Below are positions 1 through 8,269 of a DNA stretch of 64,000 nucleotides, piece after piece. The notes beneath the pieces are model-generated. The model did no database searches. It was not told where the DNA came from and saw only the letters and a program-made list of their open reading frames with translations. Source of the stretch: DAISJI01 sp964559835 (GTDB lineage: Bacteria > Acidobacteriota > Terriglobia > Terriglobales > Acidobacteriaceae); the NCBI GenBank assembly GCA_964559835.1, contig CAZLJE010000015.1, positions 62,001-126,000 on the forward strand. Direction: 5' to 3'. Made by a program: the position numbers and the translations under genes. Each line of letters opens with the position of its first letter. The stretch's first letter is position 1.

Positions 1-1
1 T

Positions 2-220
2 CGCGCGCGTGCGTTGAGCATGTACCTGTTCGTACTCCAGGGAGGAATGGCGGCGGGAAGCGCGATCTGGGGCGCGGTGGGAGAACGCTGGGGAATCCCG
101 GCGGCGCTGTTGATCTCCGCCGTGGCGCTGGTTGTGGGACTGAGCACAGCCCGCCGGTACCAGTTACACGCGATTGCGATCCCGGTAGCTGCGGGAGCGG
201 TGAACGGAACTGCTCCTTAG
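2..220 (+). CDS. MFS exporter, C-terminal end (partial)
   Basis: The frame is open at the left edge; about 72 C-terminal residues are visible and the start lies outside the window. Two hydrophobic helices are seen (YLFVLQGGMAAGSAIWGAV and PAALLISAVALVVGL), preceded by RARAL. An arginine-rich loop followed by a glycine-rich helix with 'QGGMAAGSAIWG' is typical of the penultimate helices of EntS-like (MFS_3) drug or siderophore exporters, which act in the inner membrane. The tail after the last helix is short and hydrophilic. The substrate cannot be deduced from this fragment. Confidence 0.7.
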   Translation, partial: RARALSMYLFVLQGGMAAGSAIWGAVGERWGIPAALLISAVALVVGLSTARRYQLHAIAIPVAAGAVNGTAP

Positions 221-281
221 CACGTTGTCAGGTCCCATCTCTCGGCCCTGTAGTCATCACTCACAAGAGAGGCAAATCACG

Positions 282-881
282 ATGCGAACCACTGTTCGAG
301 TACTCACTGCCGCGCTGCTGTTGACCTGTCTGGCCATGGCGCAAGCCCCAGCCGACAAGAAAGCCGCTCCTGCCAAACCCACCATGGACCGCGTTCTCAA
401 CAACCAGCTGCGAGGCGCCGAAACCGAATTCGTAGAAGCCGCCGACGCGATGCCGGAAGACAAATACAGTTTCGCGCCCGCCCAGGGCGAGTTCAAGGGC
501 GTTCGCACCTTTGCCCAGCAGGTGAGGCACGTTGCCGCGGCGAACTACATCATCGGCGCCGCGATCCTCGGCGAATCGAAACCTCCGGTCGACATCGGCA
601 AGGGCGAGAGCGGCCCCGAGTCGATCACCAGCAAAGCCGACATCATGAAATTCCTCAGAGACAGCTTTGCCTACGTGCACAAGGCGATGTCGTCGATCAC
701 CAGCGAAGAAAAGTTCACCGAGCAGATCAAGAGTCCCTTCGGCCCCGGGCAGGCGACGCGCGGCGGCATGGCCGTGCTGGAGGTCGGCCACTGCTTCGAC
801 CACTACGGCCAGATGGTGGAGTACCTGCGCATGAACGGGATCATTCCGCCCGCCAGCCGTCCGCGACCGCCACAGAAGTAA
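282..881 (+). CDS. Exported DinB-like protein
   Basis: 199 residues from ATG 282, preceded by a purine-rich GAGAGGC. The frame is open from 225, but 282 gives a clean signal peptide (MRTTVRVLTAALLLTCLAMAQA). The mature part is a helical DinB/YfiT-type domain: an N-terminal helix LNNQLRGAETEF, then RHVAAANY with a histidine, and a C-terminal GHCFDHYGQMVEYLRMNG with two more histidines. DinB proteins are four-helix bundles that bind a divalent metal through three histidines; exported copies are common in Acidobacteriota and their reaction is unknown. The gene faces the zinc-ribbon gene across a perfect hairpin. Confidence 0.8.
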   Translation: MRTTVRVLTAALLLTCLAMAQAPADKKAAPAKPTMDRVLNNQLRGAETEFVEAADAMPEDKYSFAPAQGEFKGVRTFAQQVRHVAAANYIIGAAILGESKPPVDIGKGESGPESITSKADIMKFLRDSFAYVHKAMSSITSEEKFTEQIKSPFGPGQATRGGMAVLEVGHCFDHYGQMVEYLRMNGIIPPASRPRPPQK

Positions 882-890
882 AGCTGATTG

Positions 891-923
891 CGTTCTCTGG
901 CCGCTCTCGGCGGCCAGAGAACG
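891..923. terminator. Strong hairpin between convergent genes
   Basis: A 14-bp perfect stem (891-904 with 910-923) closes a 5-nt loop, TCTCG. It lies between the convergent DinB-like (+) and zinc-ribbon (-) genes. There is no T-run on either side, so a bidirectional terminator or 3'-end stabiliser is inferred from position and stem strength only. Confidence 0.5.
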
Positions 924-935
924 ATGGCTCGCTTC

Positions 936-1172
936 TCAGGCGGCCCGGTGCTGCCGTCCCACTATCCTGATCTCGCCTTCGGCGCATTCGAGCGTGAACT
1001 GCTGCGCGCAGTCGTGGCACAGCCAGAACAGTTCCCGCTTCGCGCCCTGGGCCGGAGGCTCCGTCCACGTCTTGCACGCGCCTTGCCCTGCGAAGGCGAA
1101 TTCGTAGATCCTGCCCTCGCTGAAGTACTTAAAATCAATTCCGCAATTCGGATTGGCGCACTTGGACACCAT
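936..1172 (-). CDS. Small zinc-ribbon protein, conserved hypothetical
   Basis: 78 residues. The frame is open to 1217, but ATG 1172 has AAGGA eight bases upstream while 1217 has no such site. The protein begins MVSKCANPNCGIDFKYF and has a second knuckle WLCHDC, so CxxxxC plus CxxC could bind one zinc. The middle (EFAFAGQGACKTW) is a probable beta hairpin. Small proteins starting MVSKCANP are familiar from Acidobacteriota, but no function is known to me. A nucleic-acid or protein-binding ribbon is the most that can be said. Confidence 0.7.
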   Translation of the reverse strand: MVSKCANPNCGIDFKYFSEGRIYEFAFAGQGACKTWTEPPAQGAKRELFWLCHDCAQQFTLECAEGEIRIVGRQHRAA

Positions 1173-1278
1173 ACGCGGATTCCTTAGATGAAGTTTCCCG
1201 GCGTTAACGTTGGGCACAATTGCGCGCTGATGCGCAAATCGCGCGCCCCACGCCTGCCTGGAAATTTATGGTAGTGGG

Positions 1279-1659
1279 TCAATTTGGATTTCGGGATGTC
1301 GGATTCCCGTCCTGTTTCCGGATATCCATGCTTTCGATGAGGTTGTTTCTAATGGAGTAGACATGCTGGACGAACTCATCTTTAAGAACGGTTCCAGCCA
1401 GATCACGTATGACTTGGTGAACATCGACCACAGTTTGGCCCATGTCGTCGTCCTCGAAGCGCACCGGCTCAACGTGGGGATTAATCATGCCCCACTGGCG
1501 TTGCCAGTAATCGCGCACGTTACTGCGCCCGCGCATCCGTCCCCCTTCCATTCCGTTCGGCCAGTCCACCTCGGGATGCATCATCGCCAGAGCCCCATCT
1601 ATGTCCCGAGCGTTAAATGCCTTGTAGGTGCCTATGAGCAGCTCTCTCTTTGATGGCAT
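1279..1659 (-). CDS. SnoaL/NTF2-like protein
   Basis: 126 residues from ATG 1659, chosen because GAGGAGGT lies 11 bases upstream; the frame extends to 1692. N-terminal KRELLIGTYKAFNARDIDGALAM, followed by HPEVDWPNG, is the classic start of the SnoaL-like fold (alpha+beta barrel). QHVYSIRNNLIESMDIRK forms the closing strands. Members are ketosteroid-isomerase-like enzymes or small ligand binders; the substrate is not predictable. The gene is divergent from the exported protein at 1826 across an AT-rich stretch (about 1697-1735) that probably holds promoters for both. Confidence 0.75.
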   Translation of the reverse strand: MPSKRELLIGTYKAFNARDIDGALAMMHPEVDWPNGMEGGRMRGRSNVRDYWQRQWGMINPHVEPVRFEDDDMGQTVVDVHQVIRDLAGTVLKDEFVQHVYSIRNNLIESMDIRKQDGNPTSRNPN

Positions 1660-1825
1660 GTCCGCTTCTGACCTCCTCTCAAAATGACCCACTACTGAAA
1701 TTAACTGTATATCAATTAGTAATTATCCTTTCTGCTCCAAAATTGCATCACAGCAGCCAGCACTCGGTCCATCCTGAGAAGTTCACTTTTTTCCATGGCC
1801 GGTGTTTCGAAGGAGGAACTTAAAG

Positions 1826-2788
1826 GTGAAACGACTTTGCATTCTTTTTACGGCCGCGCTGCTTGCCTCCAGCGCTGCCGCACAATCGCAGACCAATGCC
1901 GGCGCGTCAAGCAGCACCAACGTCAGCGCCGATAAAGGCGGCGTCAAAGCGCAGAACGAAACTTCCGTCAACGCCTCGCAACAAACCACCACGCAGCAGT
2001 CCGGCGAACGCAAGGGCAGGGACAAATCACAAACCACGGCCAGCGGAAACTCGGACGCTAGTGAGTCAGCATCCGCCGGTTCCGCCGCCGCCTCTCTGGC
2101 CGCGGGCTCGACCCTGAACGCAGTGCTGACCAAGTCCGTTGATTCGCGCAAGGCGAAGCCAGGCGATGAAGTCACCGCGAAGACTACGTCGGACACCAAG
2201 GCCGAGGGTCAGCGCACGATCCCGAAAGGCACGAAGCTGATCGGACACATCACGAAAGCGAACGCTCGTGCAAAGGGTGATTCCGAATCCGCTCTCGGCG
2301 TCGTCTTTGACCGCGCGGAAGTCGCCAAAGGACGCGAGGTCCCCATCCATGCCGTGGTGCAGGCCCTCGCGGTGGCACAAACAAATACCGCGGGGATGAC
2401 CGATGATTCGAGCGCCGGCATGTCCGCGCCGCCGTCGGGTGGTGCCATGGGCAGCCCCAACAGCGGTGGAGGCCTGGTCGGAGGCGCGGTGAACGGTGTC
2501 GGCAACACCGCCGCACGGACTACCGGGAACGTCGCCAACACGACTGGCCAGGTCGCAGGAAATGCCGCCGGCGCCGCCGGCAGCACCGTCGGCAGTACAG
2601 CCGCTTCGGTGGGCGCCAACGCGAATGCAACGCTCAATACGACTTCCCAGGGTGTGATCGGACTGCCCGGCTACACGTTGGACGCAACGGCGGCTAACGC
2701 GACACAAGGTTCGGTGATCACCTCTGCCGGAAAGAACGTGAAACTCGATAGCGGCACCCGGATGGTCCTGCGCGTTGTGAGTGAATGA
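1826..2788 (+). CDS. Exported Ala/Asn/Gly-rich protein
   Basis: 320 residues from GTG 1826, which has a near-perfect AGGAGG (1811-1816) nine bases upstream; the open frame begins at 1802. Signal peptide VKRLCILFTAALLASSAAAQS. Residues of about 25-85 are a Ser/Thr/Gln/Asn-rich linker. About 90-185 form a compact domain with LNAVLTKSVDSRKAKPGDEV and IPKGTKLIGHI, resembling beta-rich VirB10/TrbI-type segments. About 190-270 is low-complexity Gly/Ala/Asn/Thr with repeated 'NTTGQVAGNAAG'-like units. It ends with a short beta-rich tail. Probably an envelope structural protein; function unknown. Confidence 0.75.
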   Translation: MKRLCILFTAALLASSAAAQSQTNAGASSSTNVSADKGGVKAQNETSVNASQQTTTQQSGERKGRDKSQTTASGNSDASESASAGSAAASLAAGSTLNAVLTKSVDSRKAKPGDEVTAKTTSDTKAEGQRTIPKGTKLIGHITKANARAKGDSESALGVVFDRAEVAKGREVPIHAVVQALAVAQTNTAGMTDDSSAGMSAPPSGGAMGSPNSGGGLVGGAVNGVGNTAARTTGNVANTTGQVAGNAAGAAGSTVGSTAASVGANANATLNTTSQGVIGLPGYTLDATAANATQGSVITSAGKNVKLDSGTRMVLRVVSE

Positions 2789-2991
2789 CCATCGACGTTT
2801 GCTTTGGACCAATTTGGCATCGGTATTTGACCATTCAACCTCAGCGTTGCTTTCAACTCCGGCTGCGATGCGCTACAATGCCGCGTCGCTGTCGGAGACC
2901 TTTTGTTTCGAACCACTTGGGTCGCGTCAGGAATTGTTGCTGTCACATGACAACTTGCAGTCGGTCCTAAAAAAGTTCCGGAGGAGCACGC

Positions 2992-4572
2992 ATGTCACTT
3001 CGTGAAACGACTGGCCGGTTCTGGCTCCCGCTGGCGTTAACGCTGCTGTTGGGTTCCACCGCTGTACTTGCCCAAAACAATTATGAGGTACCTCCGAAGG
3101 TCGATATCTTCGCCGGTTATTCCTGGCTCGATCCCGGCGGAAGCATTGGCCCAGTCAGGCTTCACGGCATCAACAAAGGTTTCGGTGTCGCCTCGACGTA
3201 CAACTTCAACAAGTACGTCGGCTTCACTCTCGACGTCGATGCCCATTACAGCAACCTTGCCAATCTCTCAACGGTCACGGCCGGCCCGCGCTTCAAGTTC
3301 CGCGAGGAGCGCTTCCAGCCGTTCGTCGAGGGCTTGGTGGGTCTGCATCGCCTGTCGGTGGCGGGCCTCGGCACCGATAACCGCATCGGCGTGATCATCG
3401 GCGGCGGCATCGATATCCCGATCGTGCCGCGGATAGCCTTCCGGCTCATTGAAGCCGACTACGTGTGGGGCCATCACAACTTCAGTCCGGTCATTCCTGG
3501 CACCGAGAACCTCGCCGGCGCCCGCGTTCGTTCCGGCATCGTGGTCAATCTTGGGAGCCTCGGGCCGCCGCCGGCGCCGCTGGCCGCGAGCTGCTCCGTG
3601 AATCCGTCTTCGGTGATGGCGGGCGAACCGGTCACGATGACGACGACGGCCAGCAATATCCCGAAGAACCACACGGTCACCTACGCCTACAAGAGCACCG
3701 GCGGGACTGTCAGCGCCAAGGACAGCACCGCTACTATCGACACGGCCGGCCTTGCTCCGGGCAGCTACACGGTCTCTGCGACCGTTACCGACCCGAAGAA
3801 CAAGAAAGGTACTCCGGCGACTTGCAACGCCAGCTTTACCGTGCAGGAACCGCCGAAGCACCCGCCGACCATCTCGTGCAGCGCAAATCCGACGACAGTC
3901 CAGGGTGGACAGCCCTCGACCATCACGGCGACCGGCTCCAGCCCGGATAACCGTCCGCTCACGTACTCGTTCACCGCGACCGGCGGCCGCATCACGCCGA
4001 ACGGCGCGAACGCGACCCTCGATACGGCTGGCGCCAGCGCTGGACCTATCAGCGTGAACTGCACGGTCACAGACGATCGCGGGCTGACGGCTAGCTCGAC
4101 GACGTCGGTGAACGTGGAAGTCCCGCCGCCGCCGCCGACTGCCAGCAAGCTGAACGAGATCCAGTTCAAGGACAAGAAGAAGCCGGCACGCGTCGATAAC
4201 GAAGCGAAGGCCATCCTGGACGACGTTGCCCTGCGTCTGCAGCGCGACGCCGACGCCAAGGCCGTCGTCATCGGCAACTTCGCGCCCGACGAAAAGAACG
4301 GCGCTTCGCTCGCGCAGCAGCGCGCCGTCAACACCAAGGCGTACCTCACCGCGGAAAAGGGCATCGACCCTGGCCGCATCGACGTACGCACCGGCAGCGC
4401 CGGCACTCCGACGGCGGAGATCTGGATCGTTCCCACTGGCGCTACCTTCGACCAGCCGGGCACGCAGCCCTTCGATGCTTCCAAGGTGAAGACGAGGCCC
4501 GGACAGCAGTACCCCGGTCAGAAGCCTGCCCGTCGTCCTGCAAGGAAGGCCGCGCCGAAGGCGAATAAGTAA
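2992..4572 (+). CDS. OmpA-like envelope protein with barrel and Ig-like repeats
   Basis: 526 residues; GGAGGA (2980-2985) lies six bases before ATG. The signal peptide ends near VLAQ. Residues of about 30-190 look like an 8-stranded outer-membrane barrel (alternating strands such as VDIFAGYSWLDPGG and FRLIEADYVWGHHNF). Two tandem Ig-like repeats of about 95 residues follow, each starting C-S-(V/A)-N-P and ending in a strand with a conserved Cys. A Pro-rich hinge PPPPPTAS leads to an OmpA C-terminal-type domain (residues about 380-485, with LNEIQFKDKKK and QQRAVNTKAYLT). The Arg/Lys-rich tail fits peptidoglycan contact. It likely anchors the outer membrane to the wall. A terminator follows. 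Confidence 0.8.
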   Translation: MSLRETTGRFWLPLALTLLLGSTAVLAQNNYEVPPKVDIFAGYSWLDPGGSIGPVRLHGINKGFGVASTYNFNKYVGFTLDVDAHYSNLANLSTVTAGPRFKFREERFQPFVEGLVGLHRLSVAGLGTDNRIGVIIGGGIDIPIVPRIAFRLIEADYVWGHHNFSPVIPGTENLAGARVRSGIVVNLGSLGPPPAPLAASCSVNPSSVMAGEPVTMTTTASNIPKNHTVTYAYKSTGGTVSAKDSTATIDTAGLAPGSYTVSATVTDPKNKKGTPATCNASFTVQEPPKHPPTISCSANPTTVQGGQPSTITATGSSPDNRPLTYSFTATGGRITPNGANATLDTAGASAGPISVNCTVTDDRGLTASSTTSVNVEVPPPPPTASKLNEIQFKDKKKPARVDNEAKAILDDVALRLQRDADAKAVVIGNFAPDEKNGASLAQQRAVNTKAYLTAEKGIDPGRIDVRTGSAGTPTAEIWIVPTGATFDQPGTQPFDASKVKTRPGQQYPGQKPARRPARKAAPKANK

Positions 4573-4586
4573 CTCCATCGACTACC

Positions 4587-4615
4587 GGCCGCTTGCGAAA
4601 GCAGGCGGCCTTTTT
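4587..4615 (+). terminator. Rho-independent terminator after the OmpA-like gene
   Basis: Ten-base arms GGCCGCTTGC (4587-4596) and GCAGGCGGCC (4601-4610), with one mismatch, close a GAAA tetraloop. Five T follow directly. It starts 15 bases after the stop codon. Confidence 0.9.
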
Positions 4616-4710
4616 GTTGCCTCACGAGGTGCTTTTACTTGCGTTGTGTATCTTGTTAGGTAACGATGGCGCTGCAACCCGTATTCAAAATGTGTCGCAT
4701 CTTATCTTCT

Positions 4711-6705
4711 ATGAACCGTTCCTGGTCCTTGGGGCTCCTGCTCGCGCTCGTACTGGTGTGCGCATCTGGTGTTGCGCAGACTTCCCGTTCGGGATGGGTG
4801 CTGCTCGGACCTGAAGGCGGTGACGCCCGCAGCCTCGCTTACGACCCGCACGATCCTTCGCGCCTCCTGCTCGGCACCAGCGCGGGCGAGCTTTATCTGT
4901 CGACCGACAGCGGCGCGCAGTGGTCGCGCTTTGCACACCTCGGCCCCGGGAACGACTACGTTCTGGATCACATCGTCGTTGCTCCGCAGGATTCGAACAC
5001 GATCTTCGTTTCGGCATGGAGCGTGGAGAACGTGAGCGGCGATCTCTTCCGTTCGCGCGACGGCGGCCATACCTGGCAGGCGCTTCCGACCATGCGCGGC
5101 AAGAGCATCCGCGCCATGTCGCTCGCGCCATCGGATTCCAGGACCATCGTCGTAGGTGCGCTGGACGGCGTTTACCGCAGCCGCGATGCCGGCGACACCT
5201 GGCAGCGCATCTCGCCCGAGCGCCACGCCGAGATCAAGAACATCGAGTCCATCGCCATCGATCCGCGTAATCCCGACGTGATCTACGCCGGGACCTGGCA
5301 TCTGCCGTGGAAGACCGAAGACGGCGGCCAGAACTGGCATTCGATCAAAACCGGCATCATCGACGACTCCGACGTTTTTTCCATCATCATCGATCCCACC
5401 AACCCGAACACCGTCTACCTGAGCGCCTGCTCCGGGATCTACAAGAGTGACGACGCGGGCACGCTCTTCCACAAGGTCCAGGGGATTCCCGCGACCGCCC
5501 GCCGGACGCGGGTTCTGCACCAGGACCCCTCCAACGCGTTGATCGTCTATGCGGGCACGACCGAAGGCTTGTGGAAGACCGTCGATGCCGGGAAGACGTG
5601 GCGGCGCATGGGGCCCGCGAACCTGATCATCAATGACGTCGTCGTCGATCCACGGCGGCCTGCGCGAGTCCTGCTCGCCACCGATCGCAGCGGCATCCTC
5701 GCCAGCGATAACGCCGCCGAAACCGCTGGCGCGTCGAACCGCGGCTTCTCGCACCGGCAGGTTTCCGCCGTTGTTGCCGCGCCCGCGGGCGACACCATTT
5801 ATGCCGGCGTTCTGAACGACAAGGAATTTGGCGGCGTCTTCACCAGCCGCGACGCCGGGGCGCACTGGGCGCAGATGAACGCAGGACTCTCCGGCGAGGA
5901 CATCTTTGCTCTCGCCCTGGCCGGCAGCGGAGAGCTACTCGCCGGGACCAATCGCGGCATTTACCTCTACGACGCGTCGAGCACCCGTTGGAAACAGAGC
6001 AAGCTCGTTTTGACGGAAAAGATCACGCCCGTGACGCGCTGGGTCGGCAAGAAAAAAAAGGTCACGCAGAAACGCGAATTCGTGAAGAGCGAACTGGCCG
6101 GACCGGTGACGCAGGTTGCAGCCACGTCTCGCCAATGGATCGCCGCCTCACAGTCAGGCTTGTACTTCAGCCTCGACCGCGGCGCGAGTTGGCATGGCGG
6201 GCCGGTGCTGGGCGAAAAACATTTCGTCGGCATCGCAACCTTGGACGAACGCATTGCCGCCGCCACTCCCACCGCGCTGTTGCTCTCCGACGACAACGGT
6301 GGCGCGTGGCGCGTGGCGAAGCTGCCGTCCTACGTAACGCGAGTGTACGGCGTCGCGCTGGATGCCAACCACGTCTGGATCAGCAGCCGTGAAGGCGCAT
6401 TCTTCTCGTCCGACTCGGGCGAGAATTGGGAGCACGTGCTGGCCGGCATGCCCGCGATGCAGATCGTCTCCGTGGCGTACGACGCAACGAATCATCGCAC
6501 GCTGGGCGTCGCCAGTAATGGCGAGATCTACTCCACCGCCGACGGCAAGGATTGGAAGCGCGCCGGCGAACCGGGACGCCCGCTGCGCTCCGTCACCATC
6601 GCCGGTAATCGCATCTACGGCATCACGCAGTTCAGCGGCATCGTGGCCGCGCCGGATGCGGCTTCCGCCGAACGCGCGGGCGGCAGCGGCGGAAACATGC
6701 AGTAG
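4711..6705 (+). CDS. Exported BNR/sortilin-like beta-propeller protein
   Basis: 664 residues if started at ATG 4711 (signal peptide MNRSWSLGLLLALVLVCASG); an in-frame ATG at 4666 gives 679 residues with a poorer leader. Neither has a clear ribosome site. The protein is built from BNR/VPS10-type repeats: many copies of S-x-D-x-G-x-x-W (STDSGAQW, SRDGGHTW, SRDAGDTW, TEDGGQNW, TVDAGKTW, SSDSGENW) spaced 40-60 residues apart, each with a preceding 'DPxxPxxxYAGT' strand. These fold as seven- to ten-blade propellers. A catalytic role is not evident and carbohydrate or protein binding is likely. It stands alone after a terminator. Confidence 0.85.
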   Translation: MNRSWSLGLLLALVLVCASGVAQTSRSGWVLLGPEGGDARSLAYDPHDPSRLLLGTSAGELYLSTDSGAQWSRFAHLGPGNDYVLDHIVVAPQDSNTIFVSAWSVENVSGDLFRSRDGGHTWQALPTMRGKSIRAMSLAPSDSRTIVVGALDGVYRSRDAGDTWQRISPERHAEIKNIESIAIDPRNPDVIYAGTWHLPWKTEDGGQNWHSIKTGIIDDSDVFSIIIDPTNPNTVYLSACSGIYKSDDAGTLFHKVQGIPATARRTRVLHQDPSNALIVYAGTTEGLWKTVDAGKTWRRMGPANLIINDVVVDPRRPARVLLATDRSGILASDNAAETAGASNRGFSHRQVSAVVAAPAGDTIYAGVLNDKEFGGVFTSRDAGAHWAQMNAGLSGEDIFALALAGSGELLAGTNRGIYLYDASSTRWKQSKLVLTEKITPVTRWVGKKKKVTQKREFVKSELAGPVTQVAATSRQWIAASQSGLYFSLDRGASWHGGPVLGEKHFVGIATLDERIAAATPTALLLSDDNGGAWRVAKLPSYVTRVYGVALDANHVWISSREGAFFSSDSGENWEHVLAGMPAMQIVSVAYDATNHRTLGVASNGEIYSTADGKDWKRAGEPGRPLRSVTIAGNRIYGITQFSGIVAAPDAASAERAGGSGGNMQ

Positions 6706-6710
6706 CGTTC

Positions 6711-7526
6711 CTACGGAGTTGCCGGAACGATCCTGGTATCAGCGCCGAACTTGTGGAAGTTTCGGAAGGTGATCGCGGCGCGGATGCACCCCTCCATGAA
6801 CCGGAAGCAACTCACGGCTTCACCGCCGATGGGAACGTGGTGAATACCCGCCGTACCGATGTCAACATCACCGTAATCGATGGTCGTGGTGGCCTGGGAA
6901 ACGGGCGTGTCGGCGTCAACTTCGTCCGGGTCCACCTTCACCACCAGCCGCGACACATCACCCGTCTTCTCGTCGACAAAAATAGAGCCGTGATACCCGG
7001 GATTGGTCGCTGCGCCGACGAAGTACCACGTCCAGTTCGTGTTGTGCTTGCGCTGGACGCGGTAGTCATAACGCTTCAGGCGCTTCGACCCTACAGGTGC
7101 ATCTACAGGTCGAGCGAAATCGGCCTGGCTGCTGGCGTCGAATACGTTGAACAGCAGGGCGAACTCACCGGTTGAGCCTGCCTTTCCTTCGAAGAGATCG
7201 TCGCCCGTCCTGCGGCTGGTGATTGCTTTGCCGTTGACCGTCACATTCTCATAGTGGCTGCGCATCTTCTCGACCGTGAGTTGCGCCGCGATCGTTTCGG
7301 GCTTGTCCTGGGGCGAGAAATAACGTTTCACAATCTCGGTGCAGACAAAATCCGGCAGGGTGCGTGGGGCAGAGATCGCATACCGGCATGCTTTCACGAG
7401 CGGCTGAAACTCCGGCGCTTGCTTCTCCAGATCGATGCAAGCCTGGTCAGACCGTGCGTCCGTTTGCGGGTAAGCAGTCGCCACAAATGCGAGAACGATG
7501 ATCGTAAGCGCCAGCAGGAGTTTCAT
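6711..7526 (-). CDS. Exported protein of unknown function, acidobacterial type
   Basis: 271 residues from ATG 7526 (signal peptide MKLLLALTIIVLAFVATAYPQ); an in-frame start at 7553 adds nine residues that the repeat at 7527 encodes. The mature protein has paired cysteines (DQACIDLEKQAP...VKACRYA and FVCTEIVKRYF), a beta-rich centre (YDYRVQRKHNTNWTWYFVG) and late VSCFRFMEGC. The IFVDEKTGDVSRLVVKVD segment resembles outer-membrane lipoprotein-sorting-like folds, where a strand ladder binds a ligand. I do not recognise a named family. Expression as an exported, disulfide-containing protein is consistent with the neighbouring DsbA-like gene upstream. Confidence 0.65.
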   Translation of the reverse strand: MKLLLALTIIVLAFVATAYPQTDARSDQACIDLEKQAPEFQPLVKACRYAISAPRTLPDFVCTEIVKRYFSPQDKPETIAAQLTVEKMRSHYENVTVNGKAITSRRTGDDLFEGKAGSTGEFALLFNVFDASSQADFARPVDAPVGSKRLKRYDYRVQRKHNTNWTWYFVGAATNPGYHGSIFVDEKTGDVSRLVVKVDPDEVDADTPVSQATTTIDYGDVDIGTAGIHHVPIGGEAVSCFRFMEGCIRAAITFRNFHKFGADTRIVPATP

Positions 7527-7563
7527 GTCCGCGGTCGAACGTACAACGTCCAACCGGCAACGT
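7527..7563. repeat. Degenerate short tandem repeat between genes
   Basis: Words of the type CAACGT(C/T)CAACC occur three times (CGTACAAC, CGTCCAACCGG, CAACGTTCAACCG) in 37 bases that separate the DsbA-like stop from the next start. It belongs to the class of boundary repeats found across this window; the 37537-37560 copy uses the same words. Confidence 0.6.
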
Positions 7564-8160
7564 TCAACCGTTTTTCATCTGCTCATCCACGATCTCGGCC
7601 AGCGCCTCCGCCGGATAGAGGCCGCTCACCCGCTGGCGTCCGATGATGAAGGTCGGCACGGCATTCACCATCTGCATCCGCGCCTGGCGGAGCAGGTTCT
7701 GCGTACGCTCGCGATACTTCCCTTCCTCCAGCGCGCGCCGGAGTTCCTCAGGGTCGAGGCCGACTGCGCCCGCGATCCGGCCCAGGACGCCGACGTTTCC
7801 GATGTCCTCGCTGCGCTGGAAGAACGCTTTGAACAGCGCATGTGCGTACTCGTTGCCCTTCCCGTGCTCCTTTGCAAATTCCATCGCTTCGTGCGCCAGC
7901 CGCGTATGCGGTTGCGGCGAGACGCTCGGCAGCTTCATCTCCACGCCAAGCCTCTGCGCCAGCGGATAAACGTTATTGCGCCACGCGCTTTGCAGGTAGT
8001 CGTCTTCCGGACGCAGCGTCGGCGCCGGCTCCGGACGCAATTCGAAGGGCAGCCACTCGAACGTGACGTCCTTCCCCTTCGTCGCTTCTTCCAGCGGCAC
8101 CTCCGCCAGGAAGCAGTACGGTCAAACGAAATCGGAAAACACGCGGATGGTCAGGCTCAT
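7564..8160 (-). CDS. DsbA/FrnE-like oxidoreductase, probable selenoprotein (UGA at codon 13)
   Basis: From ATG 8160 the frame reads MSLTIRVFSDFV, then TGA (8124-8122), then PYCFLAEVPLEE and 180 further open codons to 7564. The TGA is exactly where FrnE-type DsbA proteins have the first cysteine of their CPxC active site, so reading it as selenocysteine gives U-P-Y-C (residues 13-16) in a 198-residue protein of normal family length. The rest is intact: helical insert, 'FFQRSEDIGNVGVLG', and the cis-Pro loop NAVPTFII before the last strand. FrnE-like enzymes are cytosolic thiol-disulfide oxidoreductases. No Sec machinery is in the window. The alternatives are a nonsense mutation or a base error (TGC to TGA). 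Confidence 0.75.
8088..8113 (-). promoter_or_regulatory. Bacterial SECIS-like hairpin downstream of the in-frame UGA
   Basis: In the transcript, eight bases after the UGA, arm CTTCC pairs with GGAAG and, past a single bulged U on the 5' side, GGCGG pairs with CCGCU (one G-U). The apical loop is AGGUG. Its first base is 20 nt after the UGA, and a G is in the first two loop positions. A G-containing loop on a short stem 16-37 nt from UGA, often with a bulged U, is the accepted bacterial SECIS form (as in E. coli fdhF). Actual SelB binding is inference. Confidence 0.65.
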
Positions 8161-8269
8161 ATAACTAGATTACTCGCACGCCCGTTCGTTATCAGTTTGA
8201 ATTTCCAGATGCGCAACAAAGCAGTCGAAAGACCTGTTAGATTCAGCGGCAGCGAGGAGGTGAATGTCT

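Noticed and set aside
7564..8100. Shorter DsbA-like protein starting at the GTG at 8100
   Set aside because: It would lack the first strand and the active-site CxxC, and has no ribosome site; the frame with UGA readthrough restores both.
8264..8266. ATG as the start of the VOC protein
   Set aside because: Only three bases from AGGAGG; GTG 8270 has better spacing.
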